From positions 7,959,001-8,023,000 of the forward strand of contig NZ_JADEXS020000001.1 in the NCBI RefSeq assembly GCF_015207005.2: a stretch of DNA of 64,000 nucleotides, in the 5' to 3' direction. The stretch comes from Desmonostoc muscorum LEGE 12446. GTDB lineage: Bacteria > Cyanobacteriota > Cyanobacteriia > Cyanobacteriales > Nostocaceae. Positions 8,249 to 16,840 of this stretch are shown here, piece after piece (the stretch's first letter is position 1; each line of letters opens with the position of its first letter). The notes below the pieces were generated by a model. That model was given only the letters and a program-made list of their open reading frames with translations, was not told where the DNA came from and made no database searches. Made by a program: the position numbers and the translations under genes.

Positions 8249-8792
8249 AATAATTATTATTACTATTAATTGGTGACTTGATTTTTTGGAAGTCCCTTAA
8301 AGGCAAGACTTCAAACAAAGTGCAAATCTTCACGACAGAACGAGGATGGTTGTGCCAAGCCTGGGGGAGAATAGCTTGAGCAGTTACAGCATCTGACCAA
8401 GTTAATAATCCATACCGGTTGACCTTTTGAACTAAGGGCTTTAAAATTCCTCTCCAAGGTCGATAGTTCCACAAAGATGATTTGCCCTCAACATCCAACA
8501 AATCGTATCCCAGTAGCTTTAATCTCGGATGATTTTCCGGAATCTTGTGTTTGTTTGCAGATGCAAACAATAGATAATATTGGTGGCTAGATACCGGACT
8601 TGGAAGCCAATCGAGCAACTCCCAGACTTGCTCTAATGAATCTAGACGAAAGTTGCGTGAATAACTAAGGTGTGGATTGCACCAAGAATCAATACTCCGA
8701 ATTTCATAACGAGCAGGCAAACCAAGATCGTTCGTATACTCTCTATATTCGTAGTCATCAAAAAACCTAATTACTCTCGTACTTAACCACAT
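8247..8792 (-). CDS. Hypothetical protein
   Basis: I do not recognise this gene. The open frame reaches back to a Met at 8879, but the first 29 codons of that longer form include the dispersed ccccagt-type repeat, so the ATG at 8792 (MWLSTRVIRFFDDYEYREY) is the likelier start, giving about 181 residues. The protein is soluble, rich in aromatic residues and arginine, with no signal peptide, membrane segment or catalytic motif I can name. Recurrent W/Y positions (NYRPWRGILKPLVQKVNRYG) suggest a folded globular protein. It is convergent with ylqF and isolated. Confidence 0.55.
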   Translation of the reverse strand: MWLSTRVIRFFDDYEYREYTNDLGLPARYEIRSIDSWCNPHLSYSRNFRLDSLEQVWELLDWLPSPVSSHQYYLLFASANKHKIPENHPRLKLLGYDLLDVEGKSSLWNYRPWRGILKPLVQKVNRYGLLTWSDAVTAQAILPQAWHNHPRSVVKICTLFEVLPLRDFQKIKSPINSNNNY

Positions 8793-8879
8793 TATTTGTA
8801 CTTTAGAGGTATAGCAAGGGACTGGGGACTCTTTACTGGGGACTGGGTGAAAAGTCTTTTTGTGTCTAGGTTTTATCAT

Positions 8880-9656
8880 CTGTTAATGTCCTAACCACCA
8901 AGGCTGTTGCTATATCTAAGAATAAATTTTTAACAAACTTCGGCGGGTTTAAGTCCCCGGCTCCACTCCTGAATTCTGCTGCATCTCATATATCAACATA
9001 CAGCTTATTAACAGCATAGTAAATTCCTTTTACAAAAGATCCTACTTTTCTTACTTTTCCCGCCTTTCCCACTTAAGGGACTTCCAAGGAAAAAAATATT
9101 CCATAGTAGGGGCGCACAGCTGTGCTACCCGAAAAATGTACAAATAATTTGGGATAATTTATTTTCTGGAAGTCCCTAATGTCATTGGTATTCCGAGTTT
9201 TGAGGGCAATGCCCTGAGAGATGAGAGATTGTTTTAAAAGTCATCCAGTATACTCCAAACCTCTCTGCTGCTGAGAGGCTTTGAAGCCCCAATTTCCTTG
9301 TAATCAAATAGAAATGCTATATGCACTAACTTTTATTCCTCAAATTTATGAAGAATTTCTCAAGGTATGATAAATACTTCTAACGAACCTCAAAGTTACT
9401 GACATAGACGAGGTAGCGATCGCCAGCTGGCCAACAGCTAGAAACGATATTTAGGGAGACTTGAACAGGCTTTTAGCTGAACTTGACACTAATTTACAGC
9501 TAGGCGTTCACACACGACACATCTTGTAATATTAAATACACGCAGTTGTCGGAATGCGGTTAACAGTGTCATAAAGAAAAGGTGAAGAGTTAACCTGTAG
9601 GGTATAACTTACCCAAGAGTTGCTTGCACCTGTAGCTTCAATGGATCATCACACTC
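8880..9656. other. Intergenic region with dispersed repeats
   Basis: Nearly 780 bp without a supportable gene. It holds a MITE-like element (9076-9177), a short palindrome near 9268-9285 (CCTCTC...GAGAGG) and, close to the next gene, presumably the promoter of the cyclase gene, which I could not place. Confidence 0.6.
9076..9177. repeat. MITE-like element, copy A
   Basis: About 102 bp bounded by inverted ends agggacttcca and tggaagtccct. A second copy lies at 27021-27123 with near-identical ends and interior (ggaaaaaaatattcca and gggataatttattttc). The middle carries part of a palindrome (gtaggggcgcacagctgtg). No ORF inside, so it is a non-autonomous element. Confidence 0.75.
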
Positions 9657-11303
9657 ATGACTGAACTCACCCTACGCCTACAAGAGGGAGATACCGAGAC
9701 AACGATCGCAGTTGACCAAGATGTATTTACAATTGGTCGTTTGCCAGAATGTAACTTGTACTTACCTTTTGCTGGAGTATCCCGCAACCATGCGCGTATT
9801 TTAAAAACGGCTGAAGGTATGTGGACTATTGAAGATCTGGGTAGCAAAAACGGCACCCAAGTAAATAAATATCTTGTCAACTGTCCCCAAGAGTTACATC
9901 ACGGTGATGTCGTTTGGCTGGGTAATGTTAGCCTGGTAGTGCTGCTCACAAATCCTGTTTCACAATCGACATTGGCACCAGAGTATGCGCCAACTTCGGA
10001 AACTAATGAGCAAAGAACAATCCTTCATAACGTCGAACAATTACAACAGCAATGGATTGCAGCTGATAGTAAGGATGGTAACATCAGCAATAAAGATAAA
10101 ACCATTGCGCGTCTTAAAGACTTAGTTGATATCGCCAAAAATCTTTGTGCGGCGGCGTCTATAGAAGAGATTTTTTCCCAGGTGCAACAAGTTGTATTTC
10201 GTTACCTTGATAGTATCGATCGCTTGGCATTATTAATTGATGTCAATGGTTGTGGGCACTTAGAGTTAGTAAATGCTGCCACCAGAAATGTTTCCCAACA
10301 CAAACATCTCCCTGCGGATGGTAGTTGGATTAGTCGTAGTATCTGTCAAAAGGTATTTGAAGAAAAAGTCGTCATTCAAACCGGTGATACTCATCAGGAC
10401 GAACGGTTTGCTAGCGAACAGAGTATTTTAGTCAAAGGCATTCGCAGTGCAATGGCAGTGCCTTTATGGGATGAAAATAAAGTCGTGGGTGTTCTTTATG
10501 CCGATGCTAATCTTTCTTCTTACCATTGGGCAAATGAAGGCGAGGAAGAACTGAGCTTTTTTTCAGCTTTAGCAAACCTTGTTGCTTCTAGCGTCCAGCG
10601 TTGGTTGCTGGTAGAAAAACTCAAAACTGAAGAAATGATTCGTCACCGACTAGAACGCTATCATTCCCCAGCAGTTGTACAGCAGTTGATATCTATAGGC
10701 GCGTCGCCAGATGGTCGATTAGCGCCTACAGAGAGCGAAATTAGTATTTTATTTGCGGATTTAGTTGGTTTTACAGCAATTTCTGAAAGATTAACACCAA
10801 CTGCGATCGCTCAATTATTAAATAATTTATTTGAAGAAATGCTTAAAGAAGTATTTACTTGCGGCGGCACTTTAGATAAATATATTGGCGATTGTATCAT
10901 GGCATTTTTTGGCGCTCCAGAACCACAACTAGATCATGCCAATCGCGCCGTGACTGCTGCTAAAGGAATGCTAAATCGTCTCGAACATCTCAATGCCAAT
11001 AATTTTTGGCAAGAACCCCTACAATTACGCATTGCAATTAATAGTGGTAAAGCCGTTGTGGGAGATGTTGGTAGTTCCCAAAGGGTAGACTATACAGCAT
11101 TAGGGGCGACAATTAATCTTGCCGCTCGTATGGAAGGAGTTTGTCCTCCAAGTGAATGCGTCATTAGTGAAGCCACCCATGCAATGCTTTCACAACCCTC
11201 AGATTTCCAGGAAATGGGAGATTTTCGTTTCAAAGGTATTGATAGATTAGTGAAAGTTTATCAGACAAAATTGCAGCCAGTATCAACAATTATTAGTCAT
11301 TAG
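9657..11303 (+). CDS. FHA-GAF adenylate cyclase (class III)
   Basis: 548 residues with three domains. An FHA domain (residues about 20-95: FTIGRLPECNLYLP, GVSRNHARI, DLGSKNGTQVN) binds phosphothreonine peptides. A GAF domain (about 165-310) is a likely small-ligand sensor. A class III cyclase domain (about 345-540) shows the metal-binding aspartate in ISILFADLVGFTAISE, LDKYIGD with the purine-recognising lysine, and VDYTALGATINLAARME. The lysine and threonine at the specificity positions point to ATP rather than GTP. No membrane segment, so a cytoplasmic cAMP-producing signalling protein controlled by phosphorylation and GAF input. Similar multidomain cyclases are common in Nostocales. Confidence 0.9.
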   Translation: MTELTLRLQEGDTETTIAVDQDVFTIGRLPECNLYLPFAGVSRNHARILKTAEGMWTIEDLGSKNGTQVNKYLVNCPQELHHGDVVWLGNVSLVVLLTNPVSQSTLAPEYAPTSETNEQRTILHNVEQLQQQWIAADSKDGNISNKDKTIARLKDLVDIAKNLCAAASIEEIFSQVQQVVFRYLDSIDRLALLIDVNGCGHLELVNAATRNVSQHKHLPADGSWISRSICQKVFEEKVVIQTGDTHQDERFASEQSILVKGIRSAMAVPLWDENKVVGVLYADANLSSYHWANEGEEELSFFSALANLVASSVQRWLLVEKLKTEEMIRHRLERYHSPAVVQQLISIGASPDGRLAPTESEISILFADLVGFTAISERLTPTAIAQLLNNLFEEMLKEVFTCGGTLDKYIGDCIMAFFGAPEPQLDHANRAVTAAKGMLNRLEHLNANNFWQEPLQLRIAINSGKAVVGDVGSSQRVDYTALGATINLAARMEGVCPPSECVISEATHAMLSQPSDFQEMGDFRFKGIDRLVKVYQTKLQPVSTIISH

Positions 11304-11436
11304 TCAGACAATTTTGGATTTTAGATTTTGGATTTTGGATTGAGCTTATACATATAGTATTAGTAGCGATTGTCTTGATATGAGTTCTATATATCGTCGC
11401 GTGTAGGGGCACGGCAATGTTTAACTGAACACAATA

Positions 11437-12060
11437 TTACACTTCTGTACCAGCCCGAAAAATTTGTTCTGTGGTCAAATTCAATTCTGGAAAAATTGAT
11501 GACTGGATGCGGTCATTTCCTCGAAATTTACTAACGCGATACTCACCTTCTTCTAAATAGCAAACTGAAATAGTCGGTTGTTTAGGCTTGCCAATAAATT
11601 CCCTACCGCCCAATGCTGCATAATCAACAATCCAATATTCCGGAATTCCCATTTGTTCATAATCAGCATATTTTTTCAGATAATCATCACGCCAATTCGT
11701 ACTGACTACCTCAATTACTAAAGAAATAGATGCTGCTTGGGTAACAGTTGATTGTTTTTTCCATAGAGGTTCATTAACTAAATTAGGCAGATTTAGGACT
11801 AGTACATCTGGCGAATAAGCTGATTCGTTATCAATTGGTTTAACTAATACTGTTTTTGGGATGAAATAACGAAGGTTTAAGCGACTATATTCTAAAGTGA
11901 TTTTTGTGGCTACAAATCCAATTACCTCTTCATGGTCGCCTGTTGGTTGGGGTATTTCAACAACTACTCCATCATATAGTTCGTAACGTTTTCCTGTGTT
12001 ATCTGGATATTTAGCAACGAATTCATCGAATGTAACTAGTTTGCGTAAAGCTTGAGTCAT
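11437..12060 (-). CDS. Uma2-family (DUF820) putative endonuclease
   Basis: 207 residues. Family features: LVTFDEFVAKYPDNTGKRYE and LYDGVVVEIPQPTGDHEEV at the N-terminus, SPDVLVLN (core aspartate), ISLVIEVVSTNWRDDYLKKY (core E and K), and MGIPEYWIVDYAALGG. This is a PD-(D/E)XK-fold putative nuclease of unknown role, a different paralogue from the one at 5052. Convergent with the cyclase gene. Upstream lies a remnant of another small gene. Confidence 0.85.
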   Translation of the reverse strand: MTQALRKLVTFDEFVAKYPDNTGKRYELYDGVVVEIPQPTGDHEEVIGFVATKITLEYSRLNLRYFIPKTVLVKPIDNESAYSPDVLVLNLPNLVNEPLWKKQSTVTQAASISLVIEVVSTNWRDDYLKKYADYEQMGIPEYWIVDYAALGGREFIGKPKQPTISVCYLEEGEYRVSKFRGNDRIQSSIFPELNLTTEQIFRAGTEV

Positions 12061-12239
12061 GGCTTAATTCCTCGAATTCTGAATTCTGTTAGCGCAGCTT
12101 GGCGTAGCCCATTCTGACTTCTGAATTCTGATATGGTAATTTTTACAGATTTTTTTGTGTCCATTTTGCTTCCATAGCAATCCTAAATGATTTGTGAGAC
12201 AAAACCAACGACAAATGACCAATGACAAAGGACAGTCAA

Positions 12240-12348
12240 CCCCAAAATTCTCACGAATTACAATTCCGGTTTCTTCTCCAGCCAAGATATAAATATTTCC
12301 GGTTCGTTCATCTAATGACAAAAAACTGATTTTTAAGTATAAATACAC
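12240..12348 (-). pseudogene. Truncated small ORF, DUF6888-like
   Basis: An ORF beginning at 12348 starts with ISFLSLDERTGNIYILAGEE, which resembles the C-terminal part of a small cyanobacterial family I recall as DUF6888. The homology then runs into the dispersed repeat gaccaatgacaaaggaca, after which the codons look random to the stop at 12064. Probably a remnant. The assignment is from memory and weak. Confidence 0.3.
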
Positions 12349-12509
12349 GACTGAATTGTATATATTACTTCAATTTTAATTGCGAAATTGTAATACTAAG
12401 CAGCGACTTCTTAACTAAAAGACTAGAATTTGGGTGGTGGCTTCCAGAATAGATCTGTGTAACACTAGGAAGCCAACAGTCAAGCTATTTTTTAACGGGA
12501 GGTCAGGTA

Positions 12510-13877
12510 ATGGCGATCGCCACGATTAATCCTGCCACTGGGGAAACTTTTCAAATCTTTGAGCCACTCAAGGATGCAGAAATTAACGCTAAACTCGATT
12601 TGGCGAATCAGGCTTTTGAACATTATCGCCAGACTAGTTTTTCTGAGCGATCGCACTGGTTACAAAAGGCTGCCGATATTTTAGAGCAAGACAAAGCAGA
12701 ATTTGCTAAATTAATGACTCTAGAAATGGGTAAGCCTTTTAAAGCTGCCATCGCCGAAGTCGAAAAATGCGCCGCCGTCTGTCGCTACTACGCCGAACAC
12801 GCCCCTGGTTTTTTGGCTGATGTTTCTGTCAAAACTGATGCCAGCCATAGTTTTGTTCGCTACCAGCCCTTAGGGGCGATTCTGGCAGTTATGCCCTGGA
12901 ATTTCCCCTTCTGGCAAGTTTTCCGCTTTGCTGCACCAGCACTCATGGCGGGAAATGTCGGCTTACTCAAACATGCTTCCAACGTGCCGCAGTGCGCCTT
13001 GGCAATAGAAGAAATTATTCGACGGGCAGGTTTTCCCGGAGGTGTATTTCAAACTTTATTGATTGGGGCTGCCAAAGTCGCCGACTTAATGGCAGACGAG
13101 AGGGTAAAAGCTGCAACCTTAACAGGAAGCGAACCAGCAGGCATATCCCTCGCCGTCGCCGCTGGGAAACAAATTAAAAAAACAGTTTTGGAATTGGGAG
13201 GAAGCGACCCATTTATTGTGTTAGAAAGTGCTGACTTAGAAGCAGCAGTTGTCACAGCTACTACAGCGCGGATGTTGAATAACGGGCAATCATGTATTGC
13301 AGCAAAACGTTTTATTATCGCAGAAGCGATCGCTGACAAATTTGAAAAATTGTTGTTAGATAAATTCGAGGCGCTGAAAGTGGGCGATCCCATGCAACCA
13401 GACACCGATATCGGGCCTCTGGCAACTCCTGGGATTCTCCAGGATTTAGACCAACAAGTGCAAACTGCTACCCAAAGCGGTGGGAAAGTCCTTATCGGTG
13501 GACATCCATTATTAGATCGTCCTGGAAACTTTTATCCGCCAACCATTATCATAGATATCCCGCCCAACACACCAATTGCCAAAGAAGAATTCTTTGGCCC
13601 AGTAGCTTTGTTATTCCGGGTTCCAGATATCGATGCTGCCATTAAACTTGCCAATGATAGCCCCTTTGGCTTAGGTGCAAGTGCTTGGACAACCAACGAT
13701 CAAGAACGCGATCGCTTGGTTGAAGAAATCCAAGCAGGTGCCGTATTTATCAACGGTATGGTCAAATCCGATCCCCGATTGCCCTTTGGTGGTATTAAGC
13801 GTTCTGGATATGGCAGAGAATTGAGTATCCAAGGTATACATGAGTTTGTCAACGTTAAAACTGTGTGGGTGAAGTGA
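12510..13877 (+). CDS. gabD: Succinate-semialdehyde dehydrogenase
   Basis: 455 residues of the aldehyde dehydrogenase superfamily. It oxidises succinic semialdehyde to succinate with NAD(P)+. Seen: general base glutamate in VLELGGSDPF (about residue 227), catalytic cysteine in NNGQSCIAAKRF (about residue 260), cofactor-binding MPWNFPFWQVFR and LTGSEPAG, and the C-terminal EEFFGPVALLFR. A strong ribosome-binding site (GGGAGG) precedes the ATG. The gene downstream on the same strand is the thiamine-dependent 2-oxoglutarate decarboxylase, so the pair converts 2-oxoglutarate to succinate, the cyanobacterial bypass replacing 2-oxoglutarate dehydrogenase. This partner makes succinic semialdehyde the likely substrate. 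Confidence 0.9.
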   Translation: MAIATINPATGETFQIFEPLKDAEINAKLDLANQAFEHYRQTSFSERSHWLQKAADILEQDKAEFAKLMTLEMGKPFKAAIAEVEKCAAVCRYYAEHAPGFLADVSVKTDASHSFVRYQPLGAILAVMPWNFPFWQVFRFAAPALMAGNVGLLKHASNVPQCALAIEEIIRRAGFPGGVFQTLLIGAAKVADLMADERVKAATLTGSEPAGISLAVAAGKQIKKTVLELGGSDPFIVLESADLEAAVVTATTARMLNNGQSCIAAKRFIIAEAIADKFEKLLLDKFEALKVGDPMQPDTDIGPLATPGILQDLDQQVQTATQSGGKVLIGGHPLLDRPGNFYPPTIIIDIPPNTPIAKEEFFGPVALLFRVPDIDAAIKLANDSPFGLGASAWTTNDQERDRLVEEIQAGAVFINGMVKSDPRLPFGGIKRSGYGRELSIQGIHEFVNVKTVWVK

Positions 13878-13881
13878 TTAG

Positions 13882-14082
13882 GGACTGGGGACTGGGGACT
13901 GGGGATTAGGGGCTAGGTATTAGGAAGTAAGTATTGGGATTAGGAATTAAAGATTACAAATTAGGTTTTGGGAAAGATATTTTTATTCCCCACTCCCCAG
14001 TCCCAGTCCTCACTTCCCAATCCCCAATCCCCAATCCCCCATCCCCAATCCCCAATCCCCAGTCCCCAGTCCCCAATATTAT
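13882..14082. repeat. Simple repeats between SSADH and 2-OGDC
   Basis: Plus-strand units ggggactggggatt (13882-13912) and their complement ccccaatccccagt (13988-14078) form two opposed blocks separated by an AT-rich stretch, so transcripts could fold into a long hairpin between the two genes. Confidence 0.75.
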
Positions 14083-14100
14083 CGCTAGTCAGGAAATAAA

Positions 14101-15744
14101 ATGAATACAGCAGAATTATTGGTGCAGTGCCTAGAAAATGAAGGAGTGCAATATATTTTTGGACTCCCTGGCGAAGAAAACCTGCATGTTTTGGAAGCGT
14201 TAAAACATTCTTCGATTAAATTTATTACAACTCGTCATGAACAAGGTGCAGCATTCATGGCGGATGTCTACGGACGGCTAACCGGAAAAGCCGGAGTGTG
14301 TCTTTCTACTCTTGGGCCTGGGGCAACCAACTTGATGACTGGGGTAGCAGATGCCAACCTCGATGGTGCGCCTTTAGTGGCGATTACCGGTCAAGTGGGA
14401 ACAGATAGAATGCACATTGAATCCCATCAATATTTAGATTTGGTGGCGATGTTTGCACCTGTTACCAAATGGAATAAGCAGATTGTGCGACCGAGTATTA
14501 CACCAGAAGTAGTGCGAAAAGCATTTAAGCGATCGCAATCTGAAAAACCTGGTGCAGTTCACATCGATTTGCCAGAAAATATTGCTGCCATGCCCGTAGA
14601 AGGCAAACCTTTGCGTAAAGATAATAGCGAAAAAACCTATGCATCTTTTGCTAGTATTCGGGCAGCAGCAGCCGCAATTTGCCAAGCAGTAAACCCATTA
14701 ATATTAGTAGGAAATGGGGCAATTCGCGCTCATGCAAGTGATGCCGTCACACAATTTGCCACCTTGCTGAATATACCTGTTGCTAATACCTTCATGGGTA
14801 AAGGCGTGATTCCCTACACACATCAATTAGCATTGTGGTCAGTGGGATTGCAGCAAAGAGACTTCATTACCTGTGGATTTGATAATACAGATTTAGTAAT
14901 TGCGATCGGCTATGATTTGATAGAATTTTCCCCCAAAAAATGGAATCGTGACGGCAAAATTCCAGTTGTGCATATAGGGTTAAATCCAGCGGAAATTGAT
15001 AGTAGTTATATTCCTGATGCCGAAGTCGTGGGAGACATTTCTGATTCCCTCTATGAAATCTTAAAATTAGCAGACCGACAAGGAAAACCCGATCCCTTTG
15101 CCATCAGTTTACGAGCAGATATTCGCGCTGATTACGAACAGTACGCCCATGATGATGGATTTCCCATTAAACCGCAAAAGTTAATTTATGACTTAAGGCA
15201 AGTGATGGGCCCAGATGATATCGTCATCTCCGATGTTGGCGCACATAAAATGTGGATGGCGCGTCATTATCACTGCCATAGCCCCAACACTTGTATTATT
15301 TCCAATGGCTTTGCCGCAATGGGCATTGCGATTCCTGGTGCCTTAGCAGCAAAACTCGTTCATCCCAAACGCAAAATTGTTGCTGTAACTGGCGATGGCG
15401 GCTTTATGATGAATTCCCAAGAATTAGAAACCGCCTTGCGTGTTGGTACGCCCTTTGTCACCATCATCTTTAATGACGGTGGCTATGGATTAATTGAGTG
15501 GAAACAAGAAAATCAATTTGGCAAAGGAAACTCATCTTTTGTGCATTTTGGTAATCCTGATTTTGTCAAATTAGCCGAAAGCATGGGTTTAAAAGGTTAC
15601 CGAGTTGAATCAGCTTTAGATTTAATTCCCACACTCAAAGAAGCCCTCGCTCAAGATGTACCCGCCGTCATAGATTGTCCTGTAGACTATCGGGAGAATC
15701 ACCGCTTTAGCCAAAAAGCCGGCGAGTTGAGTTGTGCGCTGTAA
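14101..15744 (+). CDS. 2-oxoglutarate decarboxylase (acetolactate synthase-like ThDP enzyme)
   Basis: 547 residues of the ThDP-dependent acetohydroxyacid synthase-like family. Seen: the ThDP-activating glutamate in TTRHEQGAAFMADVYG (near residue 49), the central FAD-like domain, and the cofactor motif VTGDGGFMMNSQELETA (near residue 430). It would usually be annotated as an acetolactate synthase large subunit. Its place next to succinate-semialdehyde dehydrogenase matches the cyanobacterial 2-oxoglutarate decarboxylase/SSADH pair known from Synechococcus PCC 7002 (A2770/A2771), so I call it 2-oxoglutarate decarboxylase. Function is inferred from this pairing. Two hairpins follow the stop. Confidence 0.82.
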   Translation: MNTAELLVQCLENEGVQYIFGLPGEENLHVLEALKHSSIKFITTRHEQGAAFMADVYGRLTGKAGVCLSTLGPGATNLMTGVADANLDGAPLVAITGQVGTDRMHIESHQYLDLVAMFAPVTKWNKQIVRPSITPEVVRKAFKRSQSEKPGAVHIDLPENIAAMPVEGKPLRKDNSEKTYASFASIRAAAAAICQAVNPLILVGNGAIRAHASDAVTQFATLLNIPVANTFMGKGVIPYTHQLALWSVGLQQRDFITCGFDNTDLVIAIGYDLIEFSPKKWNRDGKIPVVHIGLNPAEIDSSYIPDAEVVGDISDSLYEILKLADRQGKPDPFAISLRADIRADYEQYAHDDGFPIKPQKLIYDLRQVMGPDDIVISDVGAHKMWMARHYHCHSPNTCIISNGFAAMGIAIPGALAAKLVHPKRKIVAVTGDGGFMMNSQELETALRVGTPFVTIIFNDGGYGLIEWKQENQFGKGNSSFVHFGNPDFVKLAESMGLKGYRVESALDLIPTLKEALAQDVPAVIDCPVDYRENHRFSQKAGELSCAL

Positions 15745-15750
15745 AAAATC

Positions 15751-15787
15751 TTGTAGAGACGCGATGAATTGCGTCTCTACAATTTTT
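15751..15787 (+). terminator. Rho-independent terminator of 2-OGDC
   Basis: Twelve-base perfect stem (TTGTAGAGACGC) with an 8-base loop followed by TTTTT. The hairpin is also a member of the dispersed gagacgcgat...atcgcgtctc palindrome family, here adopted as a terminator. Confidence 0.65.
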
Positions 15788-15792
15788 CGTAG

Positions 15793-15825
15793 GGTGCGTT
15801 AGCCTTTGGCATAACGCACCTTTTT
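15793..15825 (+). terminator. Second hairpin with U-run
   Basis: Nine-base stem GGTGCGTTA / TAACGCACC with a 10-base loop and a TTTTT tail, 6 bp after the first terminator. Also a common cyanobacterial dispersed repeat. Confidence 0.5.
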
Positions 15826-15860
15826 ACTGAGCTTAATTTATAGATATATTTCTTCTCCTT

Positions 15861-15899
15861 CTTTGCGTCCTTTGCGTCCTTTGCGGTTCGTTAAAAAAA
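15861..15899. repeat. Dispersed repeat (ctttgcgtcc-type), copy 1
   Basis: Two near-tandem ctttgcgtc units followed by ctttgcggttcgttaaaa. The same sequence recurs at 26927-26963. Both copies lie just before a 21-bp tandem array. Confidence 0.75.
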
Positions 15900-15903
15900 C
15901 CAC

Positions 15904-16281
15904 GAGGCTCAAAAACTCATCGCCGAGTATTAAAGACTCGTCCGCGAGTATTAAAGACTCATCGTCGAGTATCAAAGACTCGTTCACGAGTATCAAAGAC
16001 TCGTCGCCGAGTATCAAAGACTCGTTCACGAGTATTAAAGACTCGTTCACGAGTATCAAAGACTCATTCACGAGTATCAAAGACTCGTTCACGAGTATTA
16101 AAGACTCGTTCACGAGTATCAAAGACTCATTCACGAGTATCAAAGACTCGTCGCCGAGTATCAAAGACTCGTTCACGAGTATCAAAGACTCGTTCACGAG
16201 TATCAAAGACTCGTTCACGAGTATCAAAGACTCATTCACGAGTATCAAAGACTCATTCACGAGTATCAAAGACTCATTTGC
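15904..16281. repeat. Tandem array of 18 units of 21 bp
   Basis: Eighteen units in exact 21-bp register. The constant part is gagtatcaaagact; the variable part alternates between cgttcac, cgtcgcc, cgtccgc, cattcac and similar. Across unit borders most copies form a short hairpin (ACTCG...CGAGT), and several changes preserve pairing. Because 21 is a multiple of three, both strands stay open (FTSIKDS on plus, LILVNES on minus), but neither ORF has a supportable start or homology, so I treat it as non-coding. Confidence 0.9.
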
Positions 16282-16388
16282 AAGAAGTTAGAAGTTTTTG
16301 ATTCTAATTCATCACTTACAGCAGATTGCAACAGGCGTGAGGTACAGATAATCGTAGGGAACATGGCTGTGCCCCTACCCGTATACTC

Positions 16389-16625
16389 CTAATTAATCCT
16401 CTTCTGGCCAGAACTTGTACTTTCCTGCTTTTGAGCAACATTCTCTACTGCATTGCATTGCCTTTTGTCAATATCTGACTTAATAATGAGTCCCTTAGTA
16501 GTGAGCGCTATTTCCACTCGGTATTGACCATTCACCATTTGAATCGCAGCGTAAGTTACAGTACCAAACATCATCACACCACAAAGTGATAAAGTAATTT
16601 GTAAAACTCTCAATTCTCGTTTCAT
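16389..16625 (-). CDS. Small secreted or membrane-anchored hypothetical protein
   Basis: 78 residues. N-terminal MKRELRVLQITLSLCGVMMF, continuing GTVTYAA, is a signal peptide or single membrane anchor with a possible cleavage after TYAA. The mature part (MVNGQYRVEIALTTKGLII) is a short beta-like stretch followed by a polar tail with one cysteine. I do not recognise a family. It is divergent from the ATPase gene at 16841, with 215 bp between. Confidence 0.5.
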   Translation of the reverse strand: MKRELRVLQITLSLCGVMMFGTVTYAAIQMVNGQYRVEIALTTKGLIIKSDIDKRQCNAVENVAQKQESTSSGQKRIN

Positions 16626-16840
16626 TTTTAAAGCCTTTAACTCGTTACATTCTCATTACAACTTGCTGCTAGTTGAGAACTGAGTTGAGAAATAGTCACC
16701 GATTAGACGAGTTGTTAGTTGATTATCAGTTAAGTTCAGGATGACTCTAATTTCTAGAGTGCAAAAGGCGATCGCTCAACAGCAAAGCTATTTAGCTAGT
16801 ATAAAAACCTGATATACTCACAGCAGATTCTCCATGAAGA

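Noticed and set aside
15838..16291. Long ORFs on both strands through the 21-bp array
   Set aside because: Translation only mirrors the 21-bp repeat; no start context, no homology, and equal openness on both strands.
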